A stretch of DNA of 63,624 bases from Tieghemiomyces parasiticus. Its lineage: Eukaryota; Kickxellomycota; Dimargaritomycetes; Dimargaritales; Dimargaritaceae. The stretch lies in the NCBI GenBank assembly GCA_027575765.1, contig JANBPT010000164.1, positions 1 to 63,624 of the forward strand, in the 5' to 3' direction. The translations under genes were made by a program, and so were the position numbers. Below the pieces are notes generated by a model. The model was not told where the DNA came from and did not search any database. It was given only the letters and a program-made list of their open reading frames with translations. Below are positions 45,902 to 58,411 of the stretch, one piece after another. Position 1 is the stretch's first letter, and the number at the start of each line of letters is the position of its first letter.

Positions 45902-48900
45902 GGTGCCGAGAGCGATAATATTAGGATGGATCGAAGTTAAAGTAGGTTTGGAGTAACAGTTAAAATAGACCACGGAATTCGTAGGTAATGGGCGGTGTGC
46001 CTACGAGGATAGGGATTAGTGGGAAGAAAATTAAGTAATGGCCAGGTACATTAAAAAGATTAAGGATGGGGAGTTGTTAAGATGCAGGATAGTAACGTGG
46101 GCAGGGGATATGTAGGGTATTTATACATGCATAATTAGAATGTGGGTATATCCAGGACGGAAATATACCAGTTGGTTTGGAGAGCAGTCAGGTTTCTCAA
46201 CGATTTAGAGCACTGTGATGGCTAAAGCTGGTGGAGGTAGTGGGGTGGTGGGACGTCGGCCTTTTCCAGATCGTGGTCACTACTTGTTGGGTGGGAGACC
46301 TACGCCTTTCCGTTAGCTGTCGACTAGCCTCGACATGCCTCTCTTGTAGGTATAACGGTTGGTCCGTCACCCCATTGGTTGGTGGGCGCCAGGGATACGA
46401 GCTAACCGAGTATATATGTGGCAACCTTGCCCTGTCGGATCATGTGTGTTGCGGCGGATCGACAGTGCTTCTGCCCTCGTCTCACGGCCCCTCCGCCCAT
46501 TCCCTTGATCGCCCCGAGCGACTTCATCTGCGTATGGTACTTTCGCCGGTACATATATTTTCCCACCTAGCCTTGGAGTAAATGGCTATGGCAGCATGCC
46601 TTTTCTTTTTTTCTGCGTCTACACATGGGTCCCTGAAGCCATTGATTGCAGAAGTTTTTAACGTATGGACCGAACTGTTGTCTGTCATCGGTTACGATTC
46701 ACATCCCTAGCTCGTAGGAGCCTCTGCAGTTCTATTCAAGTGACCCATAGATGGTGAAGCGATGCCGCCGTCTCGTTCTCTCGCGCAGGGCGCCTGCCTG
46801 GTGCTGAAGTGGAAGCTAGGTCAAGGTATGGCACGATAGGTGGGCAATGGTCTTGTGTAAAAAAGCTATAGCCTGACGGAGAAGATAGCCACTACGCGTT
46901 GGCAACTCCGTCCCCTCAGCACCACATTGGTCAAAGGCTTGGTCGGATTTACCTACCCCTAATCAGGCCCATATGGCTAACATGTCTGCTCTTTGCTAGA
47001 CGCGGATAAAAATTCGGCCGCCTTGGCGAGCTCTTCTTTCGCAACGGGCGAACTGGGCAGTACGGTCGATCCATAACTATTCACTTCTGTTGCTGAGAAT
47101 TCGATGGCTAAATTCACTTCAACTCACGATTGGTAATATCGCACGTGCTGAGGATTACATGGTTTGCCATCTTTGAAGCTGCAGCCCCGGAGTTGCCGAT
47201 CAAAATATATAACGTTCTTTTATGCCCATTGTAGGCGGCAGGAGCCAAAAGTTTAGTGTTTATCGACGAGAACCGGCCGGGTAAAATCGATTGGTGAATA
47301 GGTAGTGGTACTGCTCACTGCCGTCACCCAGTCCGTCACGCCATTGGCAGCGACTTCGGCATGTTTTTCACACGAACCTGCCTTCACATTAAGGGCCACA
47401 GCGGCTGGCTGACGGAACTGGATTGGTCATCAGCCCATGGTGCAGGGACTATGCTGGGACAGGGCCCAAATTATCGTCGTGGCCTTTAGGAATCAGTCAG
47501 GCCCCGGGTAGACGCAATCCATATGGAGTCGGATAGGGGGGAAGCCAGTGTTTTACTCGGCCACTGCTTGTAACCCTAGCCAACGGGGTACAGCTAGACC
47601 TCATAGTTAGTAAGACCTGTTTAATATCTCCCCCCAAATACCAAGCAGAGTGCCATAGTAAGAGATGAGCTGTGGAGTTAAAAGGGCCTATAAAGTCTTG
47701 GTATAGTGAATTTTATTGCCAGAGAGACCGAGCTCGCATCAGATTTAACTTGATGTCTTAAATCGCATACAGCCAGGTTCGGTGAGTGTCTACTAAGGGA
47801 TCTTTTGTATATCTATGGTACCTATATATGGGGCCTGGCACCAACTGGACAAGTAGACGGGCGGGGAGGGTTTATTAAGGCAAAGAAGTATAAGGGCCAC
47901 TCGTAGGTGGCGAGTGCTACGCTCTGTCAGGCAATACAAGAAAGTAGATGACAAAATGGAGACCGAGTTCATCAAGGCGGACTCAGCGGCTCATATAGTA
48001 ACTTTTAGTTGCGTGGGTACATAGCTTTGGAAGTGGTTCCGGGAGGCCAAAGGTTTCCTGGGTTAGAAGTATGAGTTTGTGAGGAGATGCATGGAAGGAG
48101 CATGCAAGTCGGGTAGCTAGGTACAGGGTGGCGTGCTGGTGTCGGAGATACTTTGGGTGGTGTAGGCATGCGTTAATCCTAGTGTGGTTTTTAGGCACCA
48201 CAGTCCCATGTCCAGTCTAGTTACGAACTGGGCCTGCCGTTTTCGGCGAAGTCTAGATCCTAGGAACAAGCTGGATCTTAAAGTTTCATAGTAATCAATA
48301 CGATGTTCTTGTGTGTACCAGAAAGCCGTACGCTTGTAGGTCATATTAGCACGCCCGCGTCGGTGTGGACATCCCTGGTTGCCAGGGCCAGCGGGAAAGT
48401 ATACATGGCAGATTTCGCATTACAGACATTCGATTGGCGAGGTCGCTCTGTCTTCACACGTTAGTCTAGGGTAAGCATTGGTCATCGGCGGTAGGCAAAT
48501 CTTTGGTCGGCGGTTGGCGGCCCCACCTCTCGCTTTATCTGACGCTCCGCCACCTTGGGTGATAATATGGAAGCAAGATCCGCTCCGAGCACCATCCGCA
48601 GGACTGTCTCTGAAACTTCTAAGTCGTTTGATTATGTGGTTAGACCTTTGGGCCCTCTACGGACCCTTGTGCAGTCAAGTTGTGAACAATAACGAAGAGC
48701 ATGATGTGTGATACAGCCCCAACCACATCGAAGCTGGCTTCGTTGATTGCTCAATTGTGCACCATTATAATAACGGTAGTCTCCCCGAGAATAGGAGACG
48801 CATATGGCATGGACTTGAGGTTGGTAGGGGAGTTAGCACCTCGATTGGCGGAATGGCTACTCGACACCTCTTACTCCTTGATAACTACCGGTACGCTAGA

Positions 48901-49497
48901 CTTCCTCGCGCTTTGCCTGGTGAGCAGTTTGTATCAGACATTCAAACTCTTCACGCCAGACGTATAGTTGGATACCACTTTCCTACCCAATATGGTACAA
49001 TATAGATAACGAAAATACATCATGCCAATCGCACTGGCAAACTACAAGCCCAGTCACCATGCAGTGAGATCGTCGCCACTGCTCCGGCCCAACCTGTGGT
49101 AGGGGTGTAACCAAATCGATACATCTTCACCCCCCCCGCCCCATATTCGGAGTTTGTACTGGAATAGCCTACCAGTTCGGGCTTGCCCCTGTCATGAATT
49201 TAATCAAATCCAAGCGAGCCATTCAGGGACATGGGGTAAACCAGCAATATATCTGTTCTTGTTCTGTTGTCGCTTTCTCTCTATGAATACTTGATGTCGA
49301 ATGGGTAAAGGTCCGAAAATTTAGCTGGGCTCGTTTGCTGGTCCTGAGAGGTTGCTATTTTTTCCAACGAGGCACCAGAAAAGTAGCGTGTTTAATATGC
49401 CGGATGGGGGATAAAAGAGTGTCTAGGAATTACTGTACGGTCGGCCAACCGGCAGGCTTCTGCCATCCTGATCTAACAATGACGTAGTGATAAGCGA
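45902..49497. other. long non-coding stretch upstream of the protease
   Basis: About 3.6 kb, including the protease promoter, up to the 3' end of the LRO1 gene. Open frames reach at most about 116 codons. The 88-codon hydrophobic frame at 48701-48967 lacks any family signature. No gene supported. Confidence 0.55.
46118..46125 (-). promoter_or_regulatory. TATA box of the subtilisin-like protease gene
   Basis: TATAAATA on the minus strand, 217 bp upstream of the chosen start codon. The inferred leader contains a six-codon upstream open frame starting near 46051. Confidence 0.5.
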
Positions 49498-52020
49498 TTA
49501 GGCCCGGTCCAGTTGGACGTTATCGGCAATCTGCTGGATGTCGGACACGATACGGGCCTCCACCGCATCCTCACGGCCGGCGGCAATCCGTAGGAGGTCG
49601 GAAATGACTTGATAGTTACCGAGGATATCGACATGGTCGGCGGTATCTGACCCTCCGCGGAGGTCCTTGATCATGTGGGTAGGATTGTGACGGTATTCCC
49701 GGGTGACTACGTCGATCCCTGCCGGGTTGTATAGCGGGTCGCGCCAGCCGTTCACGCACATGTAGCCCAGCGAAAGGAGCGGGACGGTACCGTCACCGTC
49801 GCTCACTCGGATCCCGGATTCAGTTTCCAGGTCGGGGGCGTTGACCGAGACGTCAATGAACACGGACGGGGCTGGCGGCTCCTCGGTGGCCACTGAGGGT
49901 TCATCCGCGCCGTAGCCGCCCGGGACAGGCTCCGGATCGGGGCTCAGGGCCGCTTCGACGGAAGCCGCGCCCTCGTCGTGGCGGGCCACCCCGTCCGTAT
50001 AGTAGTAGCTGCGCTCGGTATTCTTACCCACCCCGTAGAGACAGTACAGTTTCATCCGCGGGGCCAGCGGTAGCTGGGACTCGAGCGGGTTGGACCATGT
50101 GCCGGGCCGGTCGCGGCTGGCGGCTAGGCTCTCGGGGTCACGGTCGGTACCGAAGCTGTACTCTCGGCCGATGCGGGTGTGGAAGTGCGCTGGCGTGGAG
50201 CGACGGAGCAGGTCCAGGGCCTCGTCCATCGTGGCATTGGAAAGCTGGTTCCGGTTACCGGAGGGAAAGAGTAGGACCTGGCCGAAGGAGGTGGGGCGCT
50301 CGGGTAGATTTTCTGGGGCGCCTGGCTCAACGCCCTCGGGGTTGGGTAAATCGTCCGGTGCCCAGGTGGAGTTACCCCAGATGCGGTTCCCGCCACGCGG
50401 TAGCAGGGAGCCCAGTCCGCCCCAGGACCGAAACAACTCGGCACGCTCCGCCCGATTGAAGAAGCGCTCCAGAATGTAGGAGACCATGGGCTGGACGGTC
50501 TCGCGCTGCTCCCCGCTGAGCAGTGAGGAGAGGGTCTTGGTCACACCTAGCATGGGACCGCCGATGCTCACAAAGTGCTGGATATGGCGGTCGACCCAGT
50601 CGGACCCGGCGTTTGCCCCTTGGGCCGACTCAACCCAGTGCATGAAGTACAGGAATACCGTGGCACCCATCGAATGGGTGACTACCACGCTGCGACGGCC
50701 CGACTGGGCGAGGTTGATCTCGAACAGGGCTTTGAGCTGTGTAAAGTAACTGTCCCGCCGTTCTAAGTCCTCGTACGCCAGGCGCCAGTCGTAGGCGGCC
50801 AGATGCATGTTGTTGTTGTCGTAGCCCAGTACAGCCAAATTCTCAATGACCTTACCCCAGACCCAATAGCCCGAGATAAAGTAGTCGGCGGCGTCTAGCC
50901 CCTTGGCGGCGCGCAACTTGATGCCGGGTGGGTCCAACCCACTGTCGGGGTCGAGTTTCATGTGCTCGACCCAGCAGGCCTTATCCATTAGGACGGCGCG
51001 GAACATAGCTGACAGGTCGGATATAATCCAACGGGTCGACACCGTGATGGGCAGTGTAAAGGATGGAAGGGAAAGGGTATTAGATTGAGGAAGGCAGCGA
51101 GCGTGGGCGGTGGCAGCCTGGTACGGCAGCAAGCGTCAGTCATCGGCAATTCATACACTAGTATCACACTTACCCAGGGTACCCCACATGCGCTGGCGGA
51201 AGTACCGGCGGGAACAGTCGGACGACCCCCAGCTCTCCAGGCCGGTGGAGATGGTCCCGGGCATGAGAACGACGGGGTAATGTGCGGTCAAATTCTCGGC
51301 CTCGACGAGCGCCAGGGCCGGTTGGAAATCGCCCACCTCCTGGACCGGACCCCCGGGGGCGTCCATAAAGCTGGTGATGTTAGTCAGGAGGTCCTCCACG
51401 CTGAGGTGAGACGGGATCAGGGACTTGAGGTCCACATCGGCCAAGGAAAGAGATATGTAATTGGACAGCTTCTCAACGTACTGCGGGTTGTGAGTATGAG
51501 CGCCCAAACAGAACACTGACACGGCCACGCCCAAGAGGATACCGATGATGAACCAACTTCGCTTGCGCTGATGCAACGGCCGTCCGGCGAGCTCCTTCTG
51601 GAGGAAGGACTGGTAGAACACGCTCTCGGCAGACAGGTGCCGCTGGAGCTGCGCCGGCGGACCCTGAAGTTTACGGTAGGATTCCGGGGTCCACGGGGTT
51701 TGTGCCAGGGTGGGACTAGCTTTTGTTGGCGATTCGAAAGGTGAGAAGTCCGCCGGCAAAGTGGGAATGCCTTGGCCATCCTCGGTCGGGGTGGCCTCCC
51801 CGCTGCGGAAAGCAGAGCCGGCCGGTTCGGGCAGCTCACCCGTCGAATGGGCATGCCGGTGTCGGAGGTCAGGACGCGTTTGAGTCGCGCTAGAGTGACC
51901 TTCCTGGCTTATTCGGGCCAGGGGCTCCGGGGCCCGCGGTCGCCGGGTTGCGTCCTCACCTGAGGAGGAACTCAGCGACTGGCGCCGCCGTTCGAGACGC
52001 TTCTTGGATTTGGACCCCAT
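49498..52020 (-). CDS. LRO1: phospholipid:diacylglycerol acyltransferase (Lro1/PDAT)
   Basis: Two exons, 51174-52020 and 49498-51008, encode 785 residues. The donor is GTAAGT and the acceptor TCAG, joined in phase 1 to give RMWGTLAMFRAVLMDKACW. The cytosolic basic N-terminus (1-150) is followed by one membrane span (about 155-174, SWFIIGILLGVAVSVFCLGA). An ER-lumenal LCAT-like alpha/beta hydrolase follows. The catalytic triad is S395 (THSMG), D688 (DGDGTVPL) and H741 (DHVDILG). Typical segments include GLDPPGIKLRAAKG and AAYDWRLAYEDLERRD. It transfers an acyl chain from a phospholipid to diacylglycerol, making triacylglycerol for lipid droplets. The Gly of the usual GHSMG is Thr here. Length exceeds yeast Lro1 (661) mainly through the N-terminus and an acidic insert near 625-670. 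Confidence 0.95.
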
Positions 52021-53351
52021 TGTTTAAGATTCAGTATTAATATGGTGCGATTTGTGCCGGGCCTAAGGAGTGAACAAATTAAGTGCTGAATGAGAAGTAG
52101 GCCTGCACTATGCGCTGAGGTCAATGAGGGGGTAAGACAGTAGTAGGGCGGGGTCAACTGCAACGTGGAGTACGGAACATAGAAGGAGATACCGGGAACG
52201 CAAGGCATAAAAAGACCAGCGGAGCCTAGTAAAACCGAAATACCGCTTGATACGAAAGGAGAGGCGGCAGTGGCCAAAGCTACCGGTATAAGCAGTCAGA
52301 GTATGCCGGAGTGGGGTCTCAAAACGGATGGAGTTTATAATACATGGTGTGGAAATTTGGGGTAAGCCGATGGAAAGTCAACAAGCAGTAGGAGTGGGGG
52401 GTGCGTGTGGGGCTGGCAGCCAGGACCATACCCTCTGTGCAGCCCCGATCCCTGGACTGAATGGATATCACGCTGGCATTCATTCCAACTGTAATGGTTT
52501 GCCGAATGATGGAGACGTCATCCCCATTTTGACCCATAACTTGACTTATACGTATTGGGAGGAGAGGTCAAGAATACTTCCCGCCTCCACACGCCAATCG
52601 TACCAACTGTACGGTGCATCCCCCCCCTTGGAATAGATCTGCTGTGGGGCACTCTGAAAATGGGTCTAAAATAACCCAGGTACCACAGCATAAACCGGTG
52701 TGACGTAAGTCTCCGCTAAACCCTCGGCCACTGACACCTCCAGTACCCCGCGGGGCCGTCGCCTGACCCGCCGCTTATGTCTAACCGATCCCCAAGGAGA
52801 GCAGAGCATATGGGCCAGCCTACGAGCTGTATGACCTAGTCCACGACAGCATGTGAAAATAAACGGGCGGTAAGGTATTTTGCGAAAATCAAAACACCGG
52901 AGCAGGATGTATAGTATGCACAAAGAAATCATAAACGATGAATATGACGAGGGATATGTCAAGCGGCCAAGAGATTAGTTGGATGTATGGCGTAGAGACC
53001 ACTGGGTTCGGCGATGGCTCGCAGATCGGCACGAACACCCTTCTTATCCATTGGCTACTTACTATGGCCGTTACATTGACAGAGAATAGGCATGCTGTGT
53101 ATTTAGTATGATGAGGGTAACTCAGATGAGAGTCTAAGGGTGAAAAATACGACCCCAAAGTTGCATGAGTCTAGAGGCAAAAAAAGGGGGGTCAGAAAGG
53201 ACGTTAGCGTGTAGCTTGGTATAACATGATTGTCAGGTGGGATATTGTACAGAATAAAGACGGTGGGGCGGTTCAATCGGAGAGAGGGTCTTATCGATGG
53301 GTGTATAAGCGAGGGGATGCGAAATATGGTGAAATGCAGGTGCTGGTCAGG
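52021..53351. other. LRO1 promoter region / TFIIIA 3' region
   Basis: Both flanking genes are on the minus strand. About 1.3 kb with no recognisable gene. Confidence 0.55.
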
Positions 53352-54968
53352 TCACACTTTTTCCAGGAGGGACGACTCGCCCTCGACGGACCAGTCAAAT
53401 TCCGCTGTGAGTACAGCAGAGCGCTCCTCGATGGTGTGTGTGTAGGCCAGGTGATAGTTGAGGTTACCCTTGCGCACGTAGGCGTAGGGGCAGTTTGGGA
53501 CTGGGCAGGGAAATTGGCGGCCCGTAGCCTCCACGTTGGCGAAATCGTAGCCCGTAAGGATCTCGCCAATGGATGGCGAGGGTGGCGTCGGCAACTTGGC
53601 CACCGGTAGAGCGGCAGTGGTGATGACAGAAAGAGGTGGTGCAGCGGAGGTGGTAGGGGCACTGGGAAGCGACGACGAGCGAAGGCGCCGGCACGGGAAG
53701 TCCTTTTCGCGGAAGTCGCTGTCGTCGTCCGTCTGCGTCCGGGTCCGCTTCAGCCGCGCTGGAACCGGCGGCGGATCATCAGCCTCGGTGGCGGGTCGGA
53801 ATTCGCCCTTGCGGCCCTCTTCCTTGATAACGCCGTGCTCCCCGCGGTAATGTTTATCGAGGGACAGTTTGGAGGCAAAGCGTTCCGAGCAACCATCCAG
53901 CTGGCAGGCGAACAGCTTGACCTTCTCGTGGACGGCACGTACGTGGTTCTGGAGGGTCTTGTGGCTGCGTAACTTCTGGGTGCACCCGGGCCACGGACAG
54001 GGCAGGCGGGTAGGTGGTGGCCCGTGAGCGCTGTCGGTGTGACGCCGGAGGGCCTGACGGGTCGAGAAGACACGATCACAGGGGACACAGCGGTGCGGAT
54101 GATCGGCCGTGACATGGGCGCGAAGTTCTGACCATTTGAAAAACCCTCTCCTACAGTCTTGATGGGCGCAGAGGTACCGCGGGGGCAGTAGAACGATCGG
54201 CGCGGGAGACCCCTCCGATGTATCCGCCTCCCCGGCCGCATTGCTCGTGCCGCTGGTGGCCAGTGCGGCCACCGCAGCCGCTACGGCGTGGTCCAATTTG
54301 TGCTTACGGAGATAGCTGGGGTACTTGAAACTACGGTCGCATCCCGGGTGGTCACAGATGTGTGGGAGCTGGCCAGTGTGTTCGGAAGTGTGCCGGGTCA
54401 GCTGGAACTTCTTGGCGAAGGCCAGATGGCAACCCTCGGCCGTGCACTTAAACGGCTTGGGATCATCGTGGATCCGGCGGTGCTTATTGAGCGAGTAGGA
54501 GTCGTAAAACCGAGCGGTGCAGTGCGAGTGGTCGCAAGGGTAAGGCCGGGCCTCGTAGGGCAGGTGGTGGTACATGTGGTTCTGGAGATTCTGTTTCTTA
54601 TTGAAGCCCTTGTCACAGCCGGGCTCTGGGCACCGGTACAGAACGTCCCCGGTGTGTGTGTTGACGTGCTGGTCGAGTAGGGTCTGGCAATGGAAGGCCT
54701 TGGTGCAACCATCGTGGTTGCATTTGTAAGGCCGCCGGCGGCCCTTACCATCAGCTCGAGTGGAGTTGCGTCGCGAGAGCGGGCGGCTGCAGGGCGTAGC
54801 CGGTAGAGAAGCCGCGGCATCATCAATGCCATGGCTTTTGTCCGGCGGAAACTCCACGGTGGCCGAAGGCAGGGGCGACCAACCAGCCGTGGGCGAATCG
54901 GCAGGGGTAGGTATAGTAGAGGGTTGAGGGCGATCGGCGGCAATCATTGCGCGGGTCCGTATAGGCAT
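53352..54968 (-). CDS. transcription factor IIIA, ten C2H2 zinc fingers
   Basis: The frame opens at 55241, but the first ~90 residues look like untranslated leader. The Met at 54968 is preferred, with 54947 as an alternative. This gives 538 residues. Nine C2H2 fingers lie at about 81-378 (for example YKCNHDGCTKAF at 81-92), then a charged spacer of about 107 residues and a tenth finger at about 486-511 (FPCPVPNCPYAY). Nine clustered fingers plus a separated tenth is the architecture of S. pombe TFIIIA. Finger spacing CX4CX12HX3H and Phe-Lys-Cys/Tyr-Arg-Cys starts fit. It binds the 5S rRNA gene control region and 5S rRNA. An extra Ala-rich spacer of about 37 residues separates fingers 5 and 6. 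A TCACGTGA site lies 270 bp upstream. Confidence 0.82.
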   Translation of the reverse strand: MPIRTRAMIAADRPQPSTIPTPADSPTAGWSPLPSATVEFPPDKSHGIDDAAASLPATPCSRPLSRRNSTRADGKGRRRPYKCNHDGCTKAFHCQTLLDQHVNTHTGDVLYRCPEPGCDKGFNKKQNLQNHMYHHLPYEARPYPCDHSHCTARFYDSYSLNKHRRIHDDPKPFKCTAEGCHLAFAKKFQLTRHTSEHTGQLPHICDHPGCDRSFKYPSYLRKHKLDHAVAAAVAALATSGTSNAAGEADTSEGSPAPIVLLPPRYLCAHQDCRRGFFKWSELRAHVTADHPHRCVPCDRVFSTRQALRRHTDSAHGPPPTRLPCPWPGCTQKLRSHKTLQNHVRAVHEKVKLFACQLDGCSERFASKLSLDKHYRGEHGVIKEEGRKGEFRPATEADDPPPVPARLKRTRTQTDDDSDFREKDFPCRRLRSSSLPSAPTTSAAPPLSVITTAALPVAKLPTPPSPSIGEILTGYDFANVEATGRQFPCPVPNCPYAYVRKGNLNYHLAYTHTIEERSAVLTAEFDWSVEGESSLLEKV

Positions 54969-56611
54969 ATACGAAATAAATAAATATCGGTACCGACGAC
55001 CGTTAGGAAATAAAACGAGTCGGCAACCCAAACGTGGGCAAGGCGGTGGAGCGGCAAATGGCTCCCGCAGGGACTGCGACGCTGGCGCTGGCACTGGAGC
55101 GAGCAAGCCAGGGTAGTGGCCTAATAAAACTCCAAAAAAAAGAAAGGAGGGGTGCGTCGCGACAGGGTGCAAGCACAAACAAGGGCGAATGTTGGTGTAG
55201 CAGGGCAAATATGGACACACCTTAAACGAGAATTTTGTCACGTGATATGTAGGGCAAGAAGGCGACCGCTTGATTTAGACCACTAAGTGTGACTGATGAG
55301 GTGGCAAGGCGGAAGTGGAGGGACTGGGCAACTGGGGCCATAAGGTTGAATGGTGGATTAGGCAGAAAACAAGTCCTTTCGCTCTGATAGCGTGGAATTG
55401 GAGGCGGATGAACAGAGCGGAGTCGGATGAGCATTCACAGCAGAGTAGGACGCCGACTAAGCCGATTATATATCCCTCCCCACCGCTCTGATGTAGTGCC
55501 TCCCGGCTTCACCATGCATGCGAGTGCCTCGCCCGCGGTCCTGCAGTGGACACACAGCCCAGTAAACACTGAGTAGGCCTACACTGCCGCACCTCCTCAT
55601 CCTCTCCCATTCCGACTGGCCTTTCCCGGTCGGAACACTAGAAAATATGCGCGGGAGGTTGCCAAATAATTGAAAAAAAAATCTTGCACGGACGGCCATG
55701 ACTTGGCACCCTTTGCACATTGGGGCTATTCCCAGGTGCCATCTAATTTTTGAAACAGTATGGTATTGGCTGCAGCTGAGATTGGTGTGATATCGCAAAA
55801 AGCGGTCATACTTGCCTTCCGGGTAAAAAAATTGGTACACTCCTGTCCCGATACTCGACTATTACACTATAGAGTCGAAAGTAATTTGGACCAGGTCACC
55901 CATAATGGCTACATTGCCGTGAGGAGGTGGGTAAAAATTAATGAAATCGTGTGTAGTCAGATCCCCCGGTATGTTTACTTACCCCTCGCAAATCCAATGG
56001 GGAACCGTGGTACCTCCAAGGCCGCTATTTCCCCAACCATTCACACAAACTATGGGTGGCGGTTTCATCCGGTCAAGGGGAACGGGGAGGGGGTTCAGGG
56101 TTAGCTATCTTGTACGTGATTTAATTTAAATCCCCTGGGCCTCCCACTTTACAACTCGGAGAACGGTCATGGGCAGGCCGGCCGGTTTTGTACATTGCCA
56201 CAAGTACGCGATTAAATGATGGGCGCGTCATGACCACCGGCGACCGCTGCCAAAAGTACCCATCAGGTGTGGTCTCAACTCAGTCGGCGCCATTCGATTT
56301 CACAACCAACAAGGTTCTTGGGAATGTGGGGGTCGGCATGCGGCTATATTGTTCTATACAATGAAAAAGTCGGTGAGCGAAGGCCAGGTAACCCAGAAGA
56401 CGGGCGGCGCCACCATGTACATGGTGGGGTCAGCACGGTAAGGGTGGCCGCTTGCGCTATTGCCGTTGACCGCTCTAGCGTGAAGGGAGAACTCGAGCGT
56501 CTCCGGTCTCGGTTAGGATCCGTAGGCGACCGGACTGGTACGTTTATACTGGTGAAACATCGCACGAGCTCATCAGCCCGCGCTGCCAGCTTTCACCGAC
56601 AGGCCACTCCC
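54969..56611. other. TFIIIA leader and promoter region / CDC73 3' region
   Basis: Both flanking genes are on the minus strand. It carries the TCACGTGA site at 55238-55245 and otherwise has no gene I can support. Frames at 55466-56565 lack domains. Confidence 0.55.
55238..55245. promoter_or_regulatory. TCACGTGA palindrome (Cbf1-type E-box) upstream of TFIIIA
   Basis: Perfect palindrome 270 bp upstream of the preferred TFIIIA start. It is the fourth identical copy in non-coding DNA of this window. Confidence 0.45.
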
Positions 56612-58411
56612 TTACTGCATCAGGTTAGGCTTGTAAGCGGCAATGTAGCTGTCAAGCGAGTCCCACAGCTGTGATACCACGGCCTTATCCTTGTGCCGTT
56701 TGCTGCGGTCGACCTGCGTTAGGTGTGGACGGATAATGAGTTCCGTGAGGCGAAAGATGCATAGCGTATCAGCTTGGTTAGATCTGGCTAGAGTTTGGCC
56801 CCGCATGTCCCCTTCTACCACCACCTCCGTTTTGCAGCCCTGCACTGCGCCGCCCCCCAAGTGTACTTACGTCTATTGTTTCCACGTTCCACGTGGCAAT
56901 GGAGTCTTTAGGCTTCTCGTCAGCTAACTTGACATAAAACCCCTTGACATGTTTAAAGATCTCCCGTGGGTCCTCCCACTTCCACTTTTTGAACTGCCAG
57001 GTGGCGCCCACGGTGAACACGGCGGCTAGGCGGTCCCAATCGTCAGGCTTGAACTTCTCCACCGAATCTACAATGTGGTAGAGCATGGGTTTAGGGTGAC
57101 CGATCCGGGCCCGTTCAAGGGTGATTCGCGACTCCTTTTTGGTTCCTAGCTCGCGAACCTGCTGGTTAGGCACGTAGGTGTGGTTCTGGAGGAACTCCTG
57201 CACGTTGTACATCGTGATGAGCGACGTGGCCGCAGCAGGCACCACGATAAGCGGGATTCGGTGCGCCCGCTTCGAAGGTGGTGGGAGGCGCTTCGGGGCG
57301 GGGACTCCCGCCAGACTGGGGTTGGGCCGCGAGGCTGCGCCCGTCCGGACTGACCCTGGAGTGCCGCGTTGAGGCGTCGCCGACTTTCCGTTCGCAAAGT
57401 CTTCCGGGTACAGGTCCCGGTATACTTTGAGTATGCCTGATAGGTCCTATTATGGGCGGCAGCGGGAAAAAAAAACCGGTCGTATAACCAGGGTAAGATG
57501 ACGTTTTAAGTGCCATGGACCCTTAATCTACGCGACCGCTGTGACTGGCTTCATTCCCGAAAAATGGGTAGCTTACCTTTGAGCTGTCCAATACCGAGTA
57601 GTGGTTCGAGATGATGCGCTCGCCCTCCATGATCCGGGCGCTGACCTCGGTGTCATTCTGTTCCAAAATGCGGGCAGTAGGCGGAGGGCGGCTTGGGTTA
57701 TATTAGCCCCCGCAGCTTCAGTAAACCCCCATTGCTAAAATACTCCAGGCCCCATAGGGCCTAAACCAAGAAACAAGTTTCCCTTCCCTTGTCGGATTTA
57801 CGCCTTACCTTGACGGCCTCGAATGATGGGTAGTGCGGTTCGTGTTTCCGCTGCTTAGAGGCAATACTTTCCGATGCTGGTACGTCGGCGGGGGCCGGCC
57901 GTTTCTCTACAGGGGAATAGTGGTGGAAGGGTAAGGCATTGGGGCCATTAGCAAACTTGGGAAGAGCAAAGCACATCAATTGGACGCGTAAGCTAGACTA
58001 TACAAGACAGGCAGTACGGGTCAGGTTTCGGCGTAACTTACTCTGTACGATATTATCCGTAGTCTCCACTTTGCCGGTCAAAAAGTCGGTCAGGTGGCGC
58101 ATGTCTAGAATGGACACGGGGGAGATGCCGACGCTGATGCCTTCTTTGAGCAGACTACTGTACACCAGGGTGTGGTTCTGAGCCAAGAACACCAGTGAAT
58201 CAAGGGCATAGTAGTCCTCCGTGCTGCCGGACTTCTTGTACGCAGTGGGGGTGGCGCGCGGCAGGATCACGGGTTTGTCAGTGTCGGATGCTAGCTTGAT
58301 GTCAGTGGCCGAGGCCAACGTCGGCAGCTCCTTGCCGTCCGCTCCCAGGAACACGATGGGTCGCTTGTGGATGACATGGTCTCGTAGCAGGAAGAGCGGA
58401 TCGGTGGCCAT
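56612..58411 (-). CDS. CDC73: Paf1 complex subunit Cdc73 (parafibromin homologue)
   Basis: Five exons, 58042-58411, 57809-57906, 57577-57657, 56871-57446 and 56612-56713, encode 408 residues. All donors are GTAAGN and all acceptors end in AG. Frames join without change. The N-terminal domain (about 1-125, MATDPLFLLRDHVIHKRPIV, YYALDSLVFLAQNHTL) matches the Cdc73 N-terminal domain. A central helical part (ARIMEGERIISNHYSVLDSS) binds the rest of Paf1C in other species. The C-terminal Ras-like domain (about 246-408) has RIPLIVVPAAATSLITMYN, DWDRLAAVF and WQFKKWKW. It helps Paf1C associate with elongating RNA polymerase II. Length is close to yeast Cdc73 (393). It is divergent from the NUP84-type gene. 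Confidence 0.95.

Noticed and set aside
45902..45973. 24-residue upstream extension of the protease frame
   Set aside because: It would put a polar segment before the signal peptide; the Met at 45901 gives a normal secreted protein.
48701..48967. 88-codon hydrophobic frame
   Set aside because: No family signature, ordinary for random sequence, no promoter or splice support.
54969..55241. Upstream extension of the TFIIIA frame (about 91 residues)
   Set aside because: Compositionally unlike the protein, no conserved feature, and a later Met is better placed; treated as leader.
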